The notes: a model not told the origin generated them from the letters alone. A DNA stretch of 8,193 bases from Gemmatimonadota bacterium (GCA_012027055.1 VEPF01000344.1:242-8434); one strand, 5' to 3'. Shown: positions 1 to 6,998, numbered from the stretch's first letter. A program made the numbers and translations.

Positions 1-952
1 ACTTGGCTCCCTCCGGGTACGGATTGCCCCAGAACAGCCAGGTAGTGCTCCCCAGCCCGCTGGGCCCGTACACGTGTTGCGTCACCGGTTCGCGGCCCGG
101 GACCTCGACCTTGATGCTGTTGCTGTACTCGAAGCCGCCCACGCCCGCCTTGCCGCGCTTGGTGGTGATCACGATGGCGCCGTTCGCGGCGTCAATCCCG
201 TAGAGCGCCGCCGCCTCCGGGCCCTTGAGCACCGTCAGCGTTTCGATGTCCTCGGGGTTGAAGTCGGACGCGCGGTTCGTGAAGTCGAGGCCGCGGTTCT
301 CCCACTGCGACGGGAACAGCTGGTTGCTGTGCTGCACCTTGTTGTCCACGGGCAACCCGTCGATGATCATGAGCGGCTGGTTGTTGCCGCTGATCGAGCT
401 GATACCGCGGACGATGATCTGCGAGGACGCACCCGGTACGCCCGAATTGCTGACCACCTCGCGCCCGGCCACGCGTCCCTGCAGCGCGTTCACGAAGTTC
501 TCCTTCTGCGCCTGCGCGATGGCGGGGCCCTGAACCGTCTGTTGGGCGGTCCCGATGGCCCGCTTCTTCGCGGTCTGGCCGAGGCTGGTGACCACTACGG
601 CGTCCAGGCTGATGGCCGTCTGGCGCAGCTGGAAGTCGGCGCGCACCGTCTCGCCGGCTGCGACCCGGATCCGCCGTTCCAGCGTTGCATACCCGATGAA
701 CTGCACCTGCAGGTTGTGGTCACCGGGCGGCAGCGCGGGCAGCAGGAAGTCACCGGCCGTGTTGGTCAGTACCCCGCGGGTCGTGCCCACGATGGAGAGC
801 TGGGCGCCCACGATGGGCGCTTGAGTCGCCGCATCGACGACCCGCCCCTGGATCGAGCCCGTGCCCTGGGCCGATCCGAGGGCGGGAAGCAAGGTGAGCA
901 GCAGCACCAGCGTGAGTCTAAAACACAGCCTACCGATTTGTGGAGAATCCAT
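1..952 (-). CDS. SusC/RagA-family TonB-dependent outer-membrane receptor, N-terminal part (runs off left edge)
   Basis: I translated this by hand from the ATG at 952-950. It stays open for 317 codons to the left edge, so the C-terminal beta-barrel is outside the window (family members are usually about 1000 residues). A Sec signal peptide covers residues 1-28, with a hydrophobic run at 13-25 and a likely cut after GSA. Residues about 32-112 form a carboxypeptidase-regulatory-like beta-sandwich (GSIQGRVVD; AGDFLLPALPPG). The segment LDAVVVTSLG (116-125) matches the SusC boundary motif usually written LDEVVVTGYG. A plug domain follows, with VRGISSISG (181-189), MIIDGLPVD (195-203) and the hallmark VLKGPEAAALYG (241-252) leading to ITTKRG (262-267). 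Such receptors import glycans or peptides through the outer membrane using TonB energy, normally with a SusD lipoprotein; its gene, if present, would lie downstream, beyond the left edge. AGGAGG lies 5 nt before the start. The substrate cannot be read from this part. Confidence 0.95.
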   Translation of the reverse strand, partial: MDSPQIGRLCFRLTLVLLLTLLPALGSAQGTGSIQGRVVDAATQAPIVGAQLSIVGTTRGVLTNTAGDFLLPALPPGDHNLQVQFIGYATLERRIRVAAGETVRADFQLRQTAISLDAVVVTSLGQTAKKRAIGTAQQTVQGPAIAQAQKENFVNALQGRVAGREVVSNSGVPGASSQIIVRGISSISGNNQPLMIIDGLPVDNKVQHSNQLFPSQWENRGLDFTNRASDFNPEDIETLTVLKGPEAAALYGIDAANGAIVITTKRGKAGVGGFEYSNSIKVEVPGREPVTQHVYGPSGLGSTTWLFWGNPYPEGAK

Positions 953-957
953 CCGTA

Positions 958-963
958 CCTCCT
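958..963 (-). promoter_or_regulatory. Shine-Dalgarno site of the SusC-like receptor
   Basis: AGGAGG on the minus strand is a full match to the anti-Shine-Dalgarno sequence, 5 nt upstream of the ATG at 952-950. It fixes the start codon, which is supported independently by the signal peptide beginning there. Confidence 0.8.
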
Positions 964-999
964 GTATGGTTTGCGCGTACGGAGCCTTGCTGCCCGACG

Positions 1000-1016
1000 G
1001 AACGGAAATGCCGTTC
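1000..1016 (-). promoter_or_regulatory. Inverted repeat in the receptor leader region
   Basis: GAACGG (1000-1005) and CCGTTC (1011-1016) are perfect inverted copies with a 5-nt spacer, about 48 nt upstream of the receptor start codon. They could form a small hairpin in its 5' leader or be a binding site for a dimeric regulator. No T-run follows, so it does not look like an attenuator. It may be chance in GC-rich DNA. Confidence 0.25.
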
Positions 1017-1218
1017 GTGGCAGGTCGGGTGGAATGGGATAGCAGCGGGATGTTACAGCCCCTTCGATTGCCGCAGGGCGCGTCCGCCCTCCTGGCATGG
1101 GTCACTGCGCACCTCACAGTGTCGCCGGGACCGCGCATGGGGGGAGCAGCACGCGATCCGGGCCCGGGGACATGTACCCTGTGCCCCGCAGAGTGCAGTT
1201 TGCCGGCAGCCGTGTCAA

Positions 1219-1260
1219 GACGCGCAAGTGCGCCTCTGGCACCGGCGTGAAAGGCGCGTC
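1219..1260 (+). promoter_or_regulatory. Nested inverted repeats upstream of the amidase gene
   Basis: GACGCGC (1219-1225) and GCGCGTC (1254-1260) are perfect 7-bp inverted copies 28 nt apart. Overlapping the first arm is a second inverted repeat, GCGCA/TGCGC (1222-1226 and 1229-1233), with a 2-nt loop. The pair ends 38 nt before the amidase ATG, so it would lie in the operon leader or at its promoter. The two structures use the same left arm and are mutually exclusive. A regulatory role is only inferred, and such short GC-rich repeats arise readily by chance. Confidence 0.25.
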
Positions 1261-1298
1261 ACGTTCCGTGCAGGCCACGCGTTGATGAGGTGCTCCCG

Positions 1299-2267
1299 AT
1301 GACTTTGCGATTCCCGCTGCGGTCCGTGCCGCTGCTGGTGGGCGCTCTGACCGCCGGCCTGGTCCCCGCGTGCGCGCCGAGCGTGGCCCGCGTCTCCCTG
1401 GCCCGGCCGGCCACCATCACGGACTGGCGCAGCCAGCCGCCGCTCGGCTATCCGGCCCGGGCCGATCGGCGCAACCTGCCGCCCGGCGACACTTTGCGCT
1501 TCGGTAGCCTGGGGATTGCCGTGCTCGCGATCGGGCCGGACAGCGCCGCACCGGCCCAGCTCGCAGCACGGCTGCAATTGCTGCTGGGGGCTGAGCGCGA
1601 GGAGCGCGACGCGCCCGAGGGCGCCGCTTTCAACTGGCGCGGCTATCACGTGGCCGTGGTCGCCATCGGCAGTCCGGGCGAACTGGGTGCCGGCCTGGTC
1701 TCGCTGGAGGTGGCGGAGCTGGCCTCGCTCCCGCCCGAAGTGGCGAACTCTTCAGTGGCGGGCGGCGCCGGACTGCGCCTCAGGATTCCGCATGAGATCA
1801 GGTATGTAACGCTTCATCACACGGGTGATGCGCAGCCCCTCCGGCCGGAAGACGACCCGATCGCGAAGCTGCGCGCATTGCAGTCCTGGGGCGCCGCCGA
1901 TCGGAACTGGTGGGACCTGCCGTATCACCTGCTGCTGGATCTCGATGGCCGCATCTACGCGGGTCGCGACTGGCACTACATGGGCGAGACGAACACCACG
2001 TACGATCCGCGCGGCCACCTGCTGATCAGCGTGATCGGGAACTACCAGCGGCAGGAGCCCACGCCCGCCCAGCTGTCCGCCATCGCCGACATCATGGCGT
2101 GGGCGGTGGCGGAATTCGGGGTGCCGCTGGAGCGCATCGGCGGGCACTACAACTACGCCGATACCGATTGCCCCGGCAGGTACTTCATCCGGTATCTCGA
2201 GGACGGTACGTTCCGGCGCATGGTCCAGGAACGGCTCGATCGGGCCAGACGCGGAGGCCGGCCATGA
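1299..2267 (+). CDS. N-acetylmuramoyl-L-alanine amidase (Amidase_2 / PGRP-like), putative lipoprotein
   Basis: The 322-residue product should cleave the bond between muramic acid and L-alanine in peptidoglycan, releasing stem peptides. A lipoprotein-like signal ends at Cys25 (LVPAC, an imperfect lipobox), suggesting membrane anchoring in the envelope. Residues about 63-145 form an N-terminal region with alternating beta-type segments that I do not recognise. The amidase domain runs from about 168 to 310. Its zinc site is His173 (in LHHTG), His283 (in GGHYNYAD) and Cys291 (in DTDCPG); the His-Cys spacing of 8 equals that of T7 lysozyme (H122/C130). Tyr209 in DLPYHLLLDLDG matches the catalytic tyrosine. 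I chose the ATG at 1299 because GAGG lies 8 nt upstream and the signal peptide starts there; an in-frame GTG at 1290 is less likely. The stop overlaps the next start (ATGA, 2264-2267), so it heads a translationally coupled operon. Confidence 0.93.
   Translation: MTLRFPLRSVPLLVGALTAGLVPACAPSVARVSLARPATITDWRSQPPLGYPARADRRNLPPGDTLRFGSLGIAVLAIGPDSAAPAQLAARLQLLLGAEREERDAPEGAAFNWRGYHVAVVAIGSPGELGAGLVSLEVAELASLPPEVANSSVAGGAGLRLRIPHEIRYVTLHHTGDAQPLRPEDDPIAKLRALQSWGAADRNWWDLPYHLLLDLDGRIYAGRDWHYMGETNTTYDPRGHLLISVIGNYQRQEPTPAQLSAIADIMAWAVAEFGVPLERIGGHYNYADTDCPGRYFIRYLEDGTFRRMVQERLDRARRGGRP
2253..2257 (+). promoter_or_regulatory. Shine-Dalgarno site of the first GHL10 gene
   Basis: GGAGG lies inside the last codons of the amidase gene, 6 nt before the ATG at 2264. 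With the ATGA overlap it selects this start over any upstream in-frame codon and indicates translational coupling. Confidence 0.7.
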
Positions 2268-3469
2268 GGGGCAGCATCCCGGCGGTCCTCGCGCTGGCGC
2301 TGCTGGCCGGCGCCTGCGGCAGCGACCGGATCACGGACTCGGGCAACGACGACGAACCGGCTTCGCCGGCGCAGGAAGCGCGCGCCCTGTGGGTCAGCCG
2401 CTTCGACTGGGCGAACCAGGCGGAGCTGGTGGCGCTCATCGATTCGGCCGCGGCCGCCAACTTCAACATCATCTACTTCCAGGCCCGGGCGCGCTCGGAT
2501 GCGTACTACCTGCCCGGGCTGGAGCCGTGGGGGCACCGTCCTCCGGCCTTCGTGCTGGGGGTGAACCCCGGCTGGGACCCGCTGGCCGTGGCGCTGCAGC
2601 GCGCGCACCTGTGGGGCCTGCAACTCCACGTCTGGATCAACACGTTCATCGGCTGGTGCACCACCGATCCCATTCCCGAGACCACGCCGCGACACATCCT
2701 GCTGACGCACCCCGAGTGGCGCATGCAGACCCAGGCCGGCGGCACCATCGGCGAGGGGTGCACGTTCCTGAGTCCGGGTGATCCCGACCTGCGGAGCTGG
2801 ATTGCTGCGGTGGTCGCGGACGTCGCGCGCCGCTACGCTATCGACGGCATGCACCTGGACTACATCCGCTACCCGGACGCCACCTTCTCGTACGACACGG
2901 CTACCGTGAACTCGTACAGCCGGGCGCAGGCCACGGAGCCTGGGCTGACCTTCTCGGAGCACCGGCGGCGGCTGGTGACGGCTGCCGTTCGCGAAATCCG
3001 CGACTCGCTGACGGCAGGGCGGCGCGGCCAGGCGCTTTCGGCGGCGGTCTGGGGGATCTACACCACCAGCAAGGGCTGGTCGGGCGTATCCACCGGATAC
3101 GACACCCGGCTGCAGGACTCCCGCGGTTGGCTGGACGCGGGGATCATCGACGTGATCGTCCCCATGATCTATTGGCCGATCAAGACGACCTACGGCGACA
3201 AGCTCGATTTCGCTTACCTGGCCGACGAGTTCGCGGCCCACCCGGGCACCGGCCGCGTCTACCTCGGGATGGGACATGACTATCCGGCGGACAACTTCTG
3301 CATCGGGTGTGACGCGATCAAGCAGATTTACCGTGCCCGGAAAGCCAAGGCGGACGGCGTCTCGGTCTTCTCCGGACAGGTAATCCGCTATGCGAAGCTG
3401 TGGAGCGCGCTCCGTTCCGGGCCGTTCAAGTCGAAGGTTCCCGTTCCTCCCACCAGGAAGAGCCGATGA
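2264..3469 (+). CDS. GHL10-family glycosyl hydrolase lipoprotein (DigH/YngK-like), first copy
   Basis: The 401-residue product belongs to the GHL10 family (PF02638), a TIM-barrel group that includes E. coli DigH (YddW), which hydrolyses peptidoglycan glycan strands lacking stem peptides. A lipoprotein signal ends at Cys18 (LLAGAC), followed by an acidic linker to about residue 38. The barrel begins with ARALWVSRFDW (39-49). Family marks are IIYFQARARSDAYY, HVWINTF (122-128), DGMHLDYIRYPD (194-205) and DSRGWLDAGIIDVIVPMIYWP. The acidic and His residues of the third motif are the likely active-site region, by family analogy. Extracytoplasmic cysteines at 132, 166, 346 and 349 could form disulfides. 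Unlike its downstream partner it has no C-terminal accessory domain. It overlaps both neighbours by ATGA (2264-2267 and 3466-3469), so it is the middle gene of the operon. The exact bond cleaved is inferred. Confidence 0.88.
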   Translation: MRGSIPAVLALALLAGACGSDRITDSGNDDEPASPAQEARALWVSRFDWANQAELVALIDSAAAANFNIIYFQARARSDAYYLPGLEPWGHRPPAFVLGVNPGWDPLAVALQRAHLWGLQLHVWINTFIGWCTTDPIPETTPRHILLTHPEWRMQTQAGGTIGEGCTFLSPGDPDLRSWIAAVVADVARRYAIDGMHLDYIRYPDATFSYDTATVNSYSRAQATEPGLTFSEHRRRLVTAAVREIRDSLTAGRRGQALSAAVWGIYTTSKGWSGVSTGYDTRLQDSRGWLDAGIIDVIVPMIYWPIKTTYGDKLDFAYLADEFAAHPGTGRVYLGMGHDYPADNFCIGCDAIKQIYRARKAKADGVSVFSGQVIRYAKLWSALRSGPFKSKVPVPPTRKSR

Positions 3470-5049
3470 GCCAGGCAGTGAGGCACCTGTTCGCGGCGGG
3501 TGTGGCGGTGCTGGCAGGTTGTGCACCCGCCGCCCGGCCGGCGCCCGGGCCGGCGCCTCAAGGTCAAACCCCCGCGCTCGCGTCCCAGGATGAAACGCCC
3601 GCGCTGGCGCGGGAATTCCGCGGGGTGTGGGTGGCTACGGTCGACAACATAGACTGGCCTTCGGCTCCGGGCCTGCCGACGGAACGCCAGCAGGCCGAGT
3701 TGCTGGCGATCATGGACCGCGCCGTCCAGCTGCGCCTGAACGCGGTGATCTTCCAGGTGCGCACCCAGGCCGATGCGCTCTATGCGTCCGCGCTCGAGCC
3801 GTGGTCGGAGTGGCTCACGGGGACCATGGGCCAGGCCCCCTCGCCGTTCTACGACCCGCTGCAGTTCGCCATCGAGGCCGCCCACGAGCGGGGGCTCGAG
3901 CTGCACGCCTGGTTCAATCCGTATCGTGCCCACAGCCCGGCAGGCCGTTCGCCGATCTCGGCCAACCACATCAGCGTGGCGCGTCCCGAGCTGGTGCGCC
4001 GCTACGGCACGCATCTGTGGCTGGATCCGGGCGAGCCGGGCGTGCAGCAGCATTCCATCGACGTCATGCTCGACGTGCTCCGGCGCTACGACGTCGATGG
4101 CATCCACATCGACGACTACTTCTATCCGTACCGCGAGGTCGACAGCGCGCGCGTGGAGATCCCCTTCCCCGACGACGCCAGCTGGCAGCGCTACCTGGCC
4201 GCAGGCGGCCAGCTCTCCCGCAGCGACTGGCGCCGGCACAATGTCGACCAGTTCGTGGCGCGGCTTTACGCCGCCATCAAGGAGACCAAGCCGGGGGTGA
4301 AGTTCGGGGTGAGCCCGATCGGGATCTGGCGCCCGGGTCATCCGGCCGAGGCGTGCTGCTTCGATGCCTACGAGCAGATCTGGGCCGATGCCCGGAAATG
4401 GCTAGCCGAGGGATCGCTCGACTACTTCGTGCCGCAGCTGTATCGCACCATGGCGGATACGCTGATGAACTACGGCGTGATGCTCGGCTGGTGGGGCGAG
4501 CAGAACCTGCGCAACCGGCACATCTACGTGGGCATGATCCCGAGCAGCGTGCGCTCGGAGCGGCGTCCCGGCGGCTGGTCGCGGGACGAGATCATCGGGC
4601 AGATCTACGTCGCGCGCGGCCACCCGGCGGCCCAGGGTCACGTCCACTTCAGTGCCCGGGCGTTGATGCCCAGCCCGGACAGCCTGGTGGCGCGGCTGCA
4701 GCGCCGCGTGTACCGGAGTCCCGCCCTGGTGCCGGTTTCGCCCTGGCTGGGAACCGGCGCGCCGCCGGCGGCGCCGCGCATTGCGCTCGCGCCCGGCAAT
4801 CCGGGGCAGGTCCTGCTGCGCGTGCAGCCCGGGGACAACGGCGAAGTACGCTCCTGGGTGGTGCGCGCCCGCTACGGGCGGAGGTGGCAGGTGGATGTGG
4901 TCCCCGCCGGCCGAACCGAAATCGCGCTGCTGGGCGCCGCTCCGCTCACCGAGGTGGCGGTGTCCGCCGTCGATCGGTACGGGTACGAGAGCGCCCAGAT
5001 CCGCCTCCCGGCGGCGCGGCCGGAGGGAGGCGACCAGCCGCCTCGCTAG
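3466..5049 (+). CDS. GHL10-family glycosyl hydrolase lipoprotein (YngK-like) with C-terminal beta domain, second copy
   Basis: The 527-residue product is close in length to B. subtilis YngK. A canonical lipobox LAGC gives lipid-modified Cys19. A Pro/Ala-rich linker (20-48) contains a doubled TPALA unit. The GHL10 barrel starts at EFRGVWVATVDNIDWPS (50-66). Diagnostic motifs are NAVIFQVRTQADALY, HAWFNPYRA (147-155), DGIHIDDYFYPY (211-222) and WADARKWLAEGSLDYFVPQLY. The C-terminal about 100 residues, ending near VAVSAVDRYGYES, look like a fibronectin type III-like beta domain, as in longer YngK-type proteins. It is expected to cut glycan strands of peptidoglycan or a similar polymer in the envelope. 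AGGA lies 7 nt before the ATG, which overlaps the previous stop. It differs clearly from the first copy in motifs and architecture, so the two are divergent paralogues. Adjacent cysteines at 297-298 are unusual. Its TAG stop overlaps the stop of the convergent GH97 gene. Confidence 0.92.
   Translation: MSQAVRHLFAAGVAVLAGCAPAARPAPGPAPQGQTPALASQDETPALAREFRGVWVATVDNIDWPSAPGLPTERQQAELLAIMDRAVQLRLNAVIFQVRTQADALYASALEPWSEWLTGTMGQAPSPFYDPLQFAIEAAHERGLELHAWFNPYRAHSPAGRSPISANHISVARPELVRRYGTHLWLDPGEPGVQQHSIDVMLDVLRRYDVDGIHIDDYFYPYREVDSARVEIPFPDDASWQRYLAAGGQLSRSDWRRHNVDQFVARLYAAIKETKPGVKFGVSPIGIWRPGHPAEACCFDAYEQIWADARKWLAEGSLDYFVPQLYRTMADTLMNYGVMLGWWGEQNLRNRHIYVGMIPSSVRSERRPGGWSRDEIIGQIYVARGHPAAQGHVHFSARALMPSPDSLVARLQRRVYRSPALVPVSPWLGTGAPPAAPRIALAPGNPGQVLLRVQPGDNGEVRSWVVRARYGRRWQVDVVPAGRTEIALLGAAPLTEVAVSAVDRYGYESAQIRLPAARPEGGDQPPR
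3565..3609 (+). repeat. Imperfect 27-nt-spaced direct repeat coding for the lipoprotein linker
   Basis: Two 18-nt units (3565-3582 and 3592-3609) differ at three positions and lie exactly nine codons apart. Both encode a TPALA-centred peptide in the flexible linker between the lipid anchor and the GHL10 barrel. In-frame duplication is a common way of lengthening such tethers. Confidence 0.5.
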
Positions 5050-5055
5050 CGGCTG
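5035..5055. terminator. Candidate bidirectional hairpin at the convergent gene junction
   Basis: CAGCCGC (5035-5041) and GCGGCTG (5049-5055) form a perfect 7-bp stem with a 7-nt loop. The loop (5042-5048) contains most of the shared CTAG stop tetranucleotide. A further CAGCCGC at 5068-5074 could pair with the same right arm (12-nt loop), giving an alternative structure. No T-rich tract follows on either strand, so this is not a classical intrinsic terminator, though it is well placed to act on both transcripts. Confidence 0.4.
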
Positions 5056-6998
5056 ATGCGGGCGATCCAGCCGCCGCCGGGAGCGAGCTGCAACTGCCTG
5101 TGGTCCGCGCCCGTGACGATCGCGGACTCGCGCACGTAGTCCTCCCCGTAGCGGTCGGCATTCACGCCGTCCCGCACCAGGTCCAGCTTCCAGGCGCCCG
5201 GTCCCAGGAAGCTCAGGTCCAGGTCGAGCCCCCGGGCCGTGCCGTCCGTCATGGCGCCAACCCACCACTCGCTGCCCTTGCGTCGGGCCAGCAGCACGAA
5301 GTCCCCCACCTGCGCGGCGAGCGCCCGGGTCTCGTCCCAGGTGGTCGGGACCGCGGCCAGGAAGGTCATCGCGTCCGGCTCCGCCTCGTAGTGCGCCGGG
5401 TTGTCCGCCAGCATCTGGAGCGGGCTCTCGAAGACCACGTACTTGGCCAGCTCGTGAGCCCGCGTGCCCATGCTCATGGGGCGGGAGAAGATTGCCTGAT
5501 GCTCCGCCCGCGCGGCGTTCCGCATGGCTCCCGGCGTATAGTCCATCGGGCCCGCAAACATACGGGTGAACGGCAGTGAGAGGTCATGCTCGGGGGTCAC
5601 GTCCGCGCTCCACTTGTTGTGCTCCAGCCCGCGCACGCCTTCGCGTGTGAGCACGTTCGGGAAGGCGCGCCGGAGACCGGAGGGCTTGTAGGCACCGTGG
5701 TAGTCCACCAGCAGCTGCCGCTGCGCGGCCTCCGCCGCCAGGCGCCAGTAGAAGCGCACCATGGCCTGGTCGTCGCGCTGCATGAAGTCCACCTTGATGC
5801 CCCGCACTCCCCACTGCTGCCAGGTGTCCAGGATCTCCTCCATCCCGAGATCCAGTGGCCGCCAGAGCGCCCACAGGATGATGCCCACGCCCTTCTGCTG
5901 CCCGTAGCGGACCAGCTCGGGCAGATCCAGGGCGGGGACCACCCGGAGCAGGTCCGTCGTCGGTGACCACCCCTCATCGAGAATGATGTAGGGGATGCCG
6001 TACCTGGCCGCGAAATCGATGTAGTGGCGGTAGGTGGCGGTGTTGATGCCGGCCCGGAAGCTCACCCCGTGCAGGTTGAGCGCGTTCCACCAGTCCCAGG
6101 CCACCTTGCCCGGCCGGATCCACGACACGTCCGCCAGGCGCAGCTCGGGCGCCAGGCGGTAGACGATTTGGTTCTCGAGGAGCTGCCCATCGCGGTCGGC
6201 GATCGCCACGATCCGCCACGGGAACGCCCGCCGTCCGGCCACGCGCGCAATGTACGGGGCCGGGCGCGTGACGGGCACGTTGCGGTCGCTGCGCGCGCTG
6301 TCCGCCAGGGCATACGGGGGGAACGCGGCCACCAGGGCGGGACCGCCGGTGCCCGCGATGTGCATACCGGCATAGTCCTCGAGCGCGGATTCCGTGATCA
6401 CCACCTTCGGTCCGCCCGCGATGTCCACCAGGATAGGTAGCAGGGCTTTCCGCCCGGCCGCCAGGCTGTCCATCGGCAGCCAGCGGTAGGCCGGTTCCTG
6501 GTGCGAGAAGAAGCTGGTGTCGTCGCCGAACAGCAGCCGGTGGGGCGCGCCGAAGCGGAAGGTCGCTTCCTCCGCGGCGATCACCAGGCTGTCCGGGAGG
6601 TCGGTGACGAACCGCCAGGCCACGGCGTCGTCGTATGCCCGGGCGATCACCGCGTACCCGCCTCGCAGCTCGACCCTGAGCTCGTTGTAGCGATCGCGGA
6701 CCTGCGCGTTCTTCTCGGGCACGACGGCCTGGATCAGGTCATCGGCCGTGCGCCGGCCGGTGCGCCGCACCCGGGCGTCGCGACCGAGCACGCGTCCATC
6801 CCCCAGGGTCAGAGAGATAGCCGAGGGCGAAACGATGGTTGCACCCGCGTGCGTGACCGAGTACGTGAGCTGCGCGCCAGCCGTCAGCGTCAGGCGGGTG
6901 CGGCCGTCCGGGGAATCCACGTATGACGTCTGGGCGCGGACCGGAACAGCCGCCGCGGCCAGCGCCAGCAGGATCAGCGAGGACTGCTTCATCGGCAT
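5046..6998 (-). CDS. Glycoside hydrolase family 97 (SusB-like), probable retaining alpha-glycosidase
   Basis: The 650-residue length is normal for GH97. A Sec signal peptide (residues 1-22, cut after VRA) exports it, probably to the periplasm. The order is an N-terminal beta-sandwich (SPDGRTRLTLTAGAQLTYSV onward), a central TIM barrel (about 265-530, including PYIILDEGW and GIILWALWRPLD) and a C-terminal beta domain starting near TFLAAVPTTWDETRAL. In the barrel, KVDFMQRDDQ (402-411) puts Asp404 where retaining GH97 enzymes carry the nucleophile. Glu459 in REGVRGLEHNK is the likely acid/base: the 55-residue spacing equals D415/E470 of the Bacteroides alpha-galactosidase BtGH97b. Inverting SusB lacks that aspartate. 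The likely reaction is hydrolysis of alpha-linked galactose or glucose ends. I chose the ATG at 6998 because GGGAG lies 5 nt upstream and the signal peptide follows; a GTG at 7037 would add 13 polar residues. It lies 195 bp downstream of a co-directional symporter gene. Confidence 0.93.
   Translation of the reverse strand: MPMKQSSLILLALAAAAVPVRAQTSYVDSPDGRTRLTLTAGAQLTYSVTHAGATIVSPSAISLTLGDGRVLGRDARVRRTGRRTADDLIQAVVPEKNAQVRDRYNELRVELRGGYAVIARAYDDAVAWRFVTDLPDSLVIAAEEATFRFGAPHRLLFGDDTSFFSHQEPAYRWLPMDSLAAGRKALLPILVDIAGGPKVVITESALEDYAGMHIAGTGGPALVAAFPPYALADSARSDRNVPVTRPAPYIARVAGRRAFPWRIVAIADRDGQLLENQIVYRLAPELRLADVSWIRPGKVAWDWWNALNLHGVSFRAGINTATYRHYIDFAARYGIPYIILDEGWSPTTDLLRVVPALDLPELVRYGQQKGVGIILWALWRPLDLGMEEILDTWQQWGVRGIKVDFMQRDDQAMVRFYWRLAAEAAQRQLLVDYHGAYKPSGLRRAFPNVLTREGVRGLEHNKWSADVTPEHDLSLPFTRMFAGPMDYTPGAMRNAARAEHQAIFSRPMSMGTRAHELAKYVVFESPLQMLADNPAHYEAEPDAMTFLAAVPTTWDETRALAAQVGDFVLLARRKGSEWWVGAMTDGTARGLDLDLSFLGPGAWKLDLVRDGVNADRYGEDYVRESAIVTGADHRQLQLAPGGGWIARISR

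Larger units (their letters stand above)
953..1298. other. Divergent intergenic region between the receptor gene and the peptidoglycan operon
   Basis: This 346-bp stretch lies between two divergently transcribed genes and should hold both promoters. I see no convincing gene in it on either strand; the reading frames crossing it lack start signals and family resemblance. No clear -35/-10 pair stands out, as is common in high-GC genomes. The best -10-like hexamer on the plus strand is TACCCT at 1175-1180, preceded by TG, but it has no matching -35. Several inverted repeats are present: GAACGG/CCGTTC at 1000-1016, CACTG/CAGTG at 1103-1121, and a nested pair at 1219-1260. The stronger ones are listed separately. 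Confidence 0.6.

Noticed and set aside
74..1042. A 322-codon plus-strand open frame over the left end
   Set aside because: It is antisense to the SusC-like receptor, whose signal peptide, plug motifs and AGGAGG site are unmistakable.
1175..1180. TACCCT as a -10 box for the wall operon
   Set aside because: No -35-like hexamer lies at 16-18 nt, so it cannot be called a promoter from sequence alone.
1290..1298. GTG at 1290 as the amidase start
   Set aside because: It adds only three residues, overlaps the GAGG element that is well spaced for the ATG at 1299, and is a weaker codon.
2153..3526. A 457-codon minus-strand open frame antisense to the first GHL10 gene
   Set aside because: Low-complexity Arg/Val/Pro-rich composition, no signal or motif, and fully opposite a well-supported gene.
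3627..5579. A 650-codon plus-strand open frame spanning the second GHL10 gene and the end of GH97
   Set aside because: It is out of frame with the clear GHL10 gene and reads as Arg/Ala/Gly/Pro-rich sequence with no family motifs. It crosses into antisense of GH97. Long false frames are expected at this GC content.
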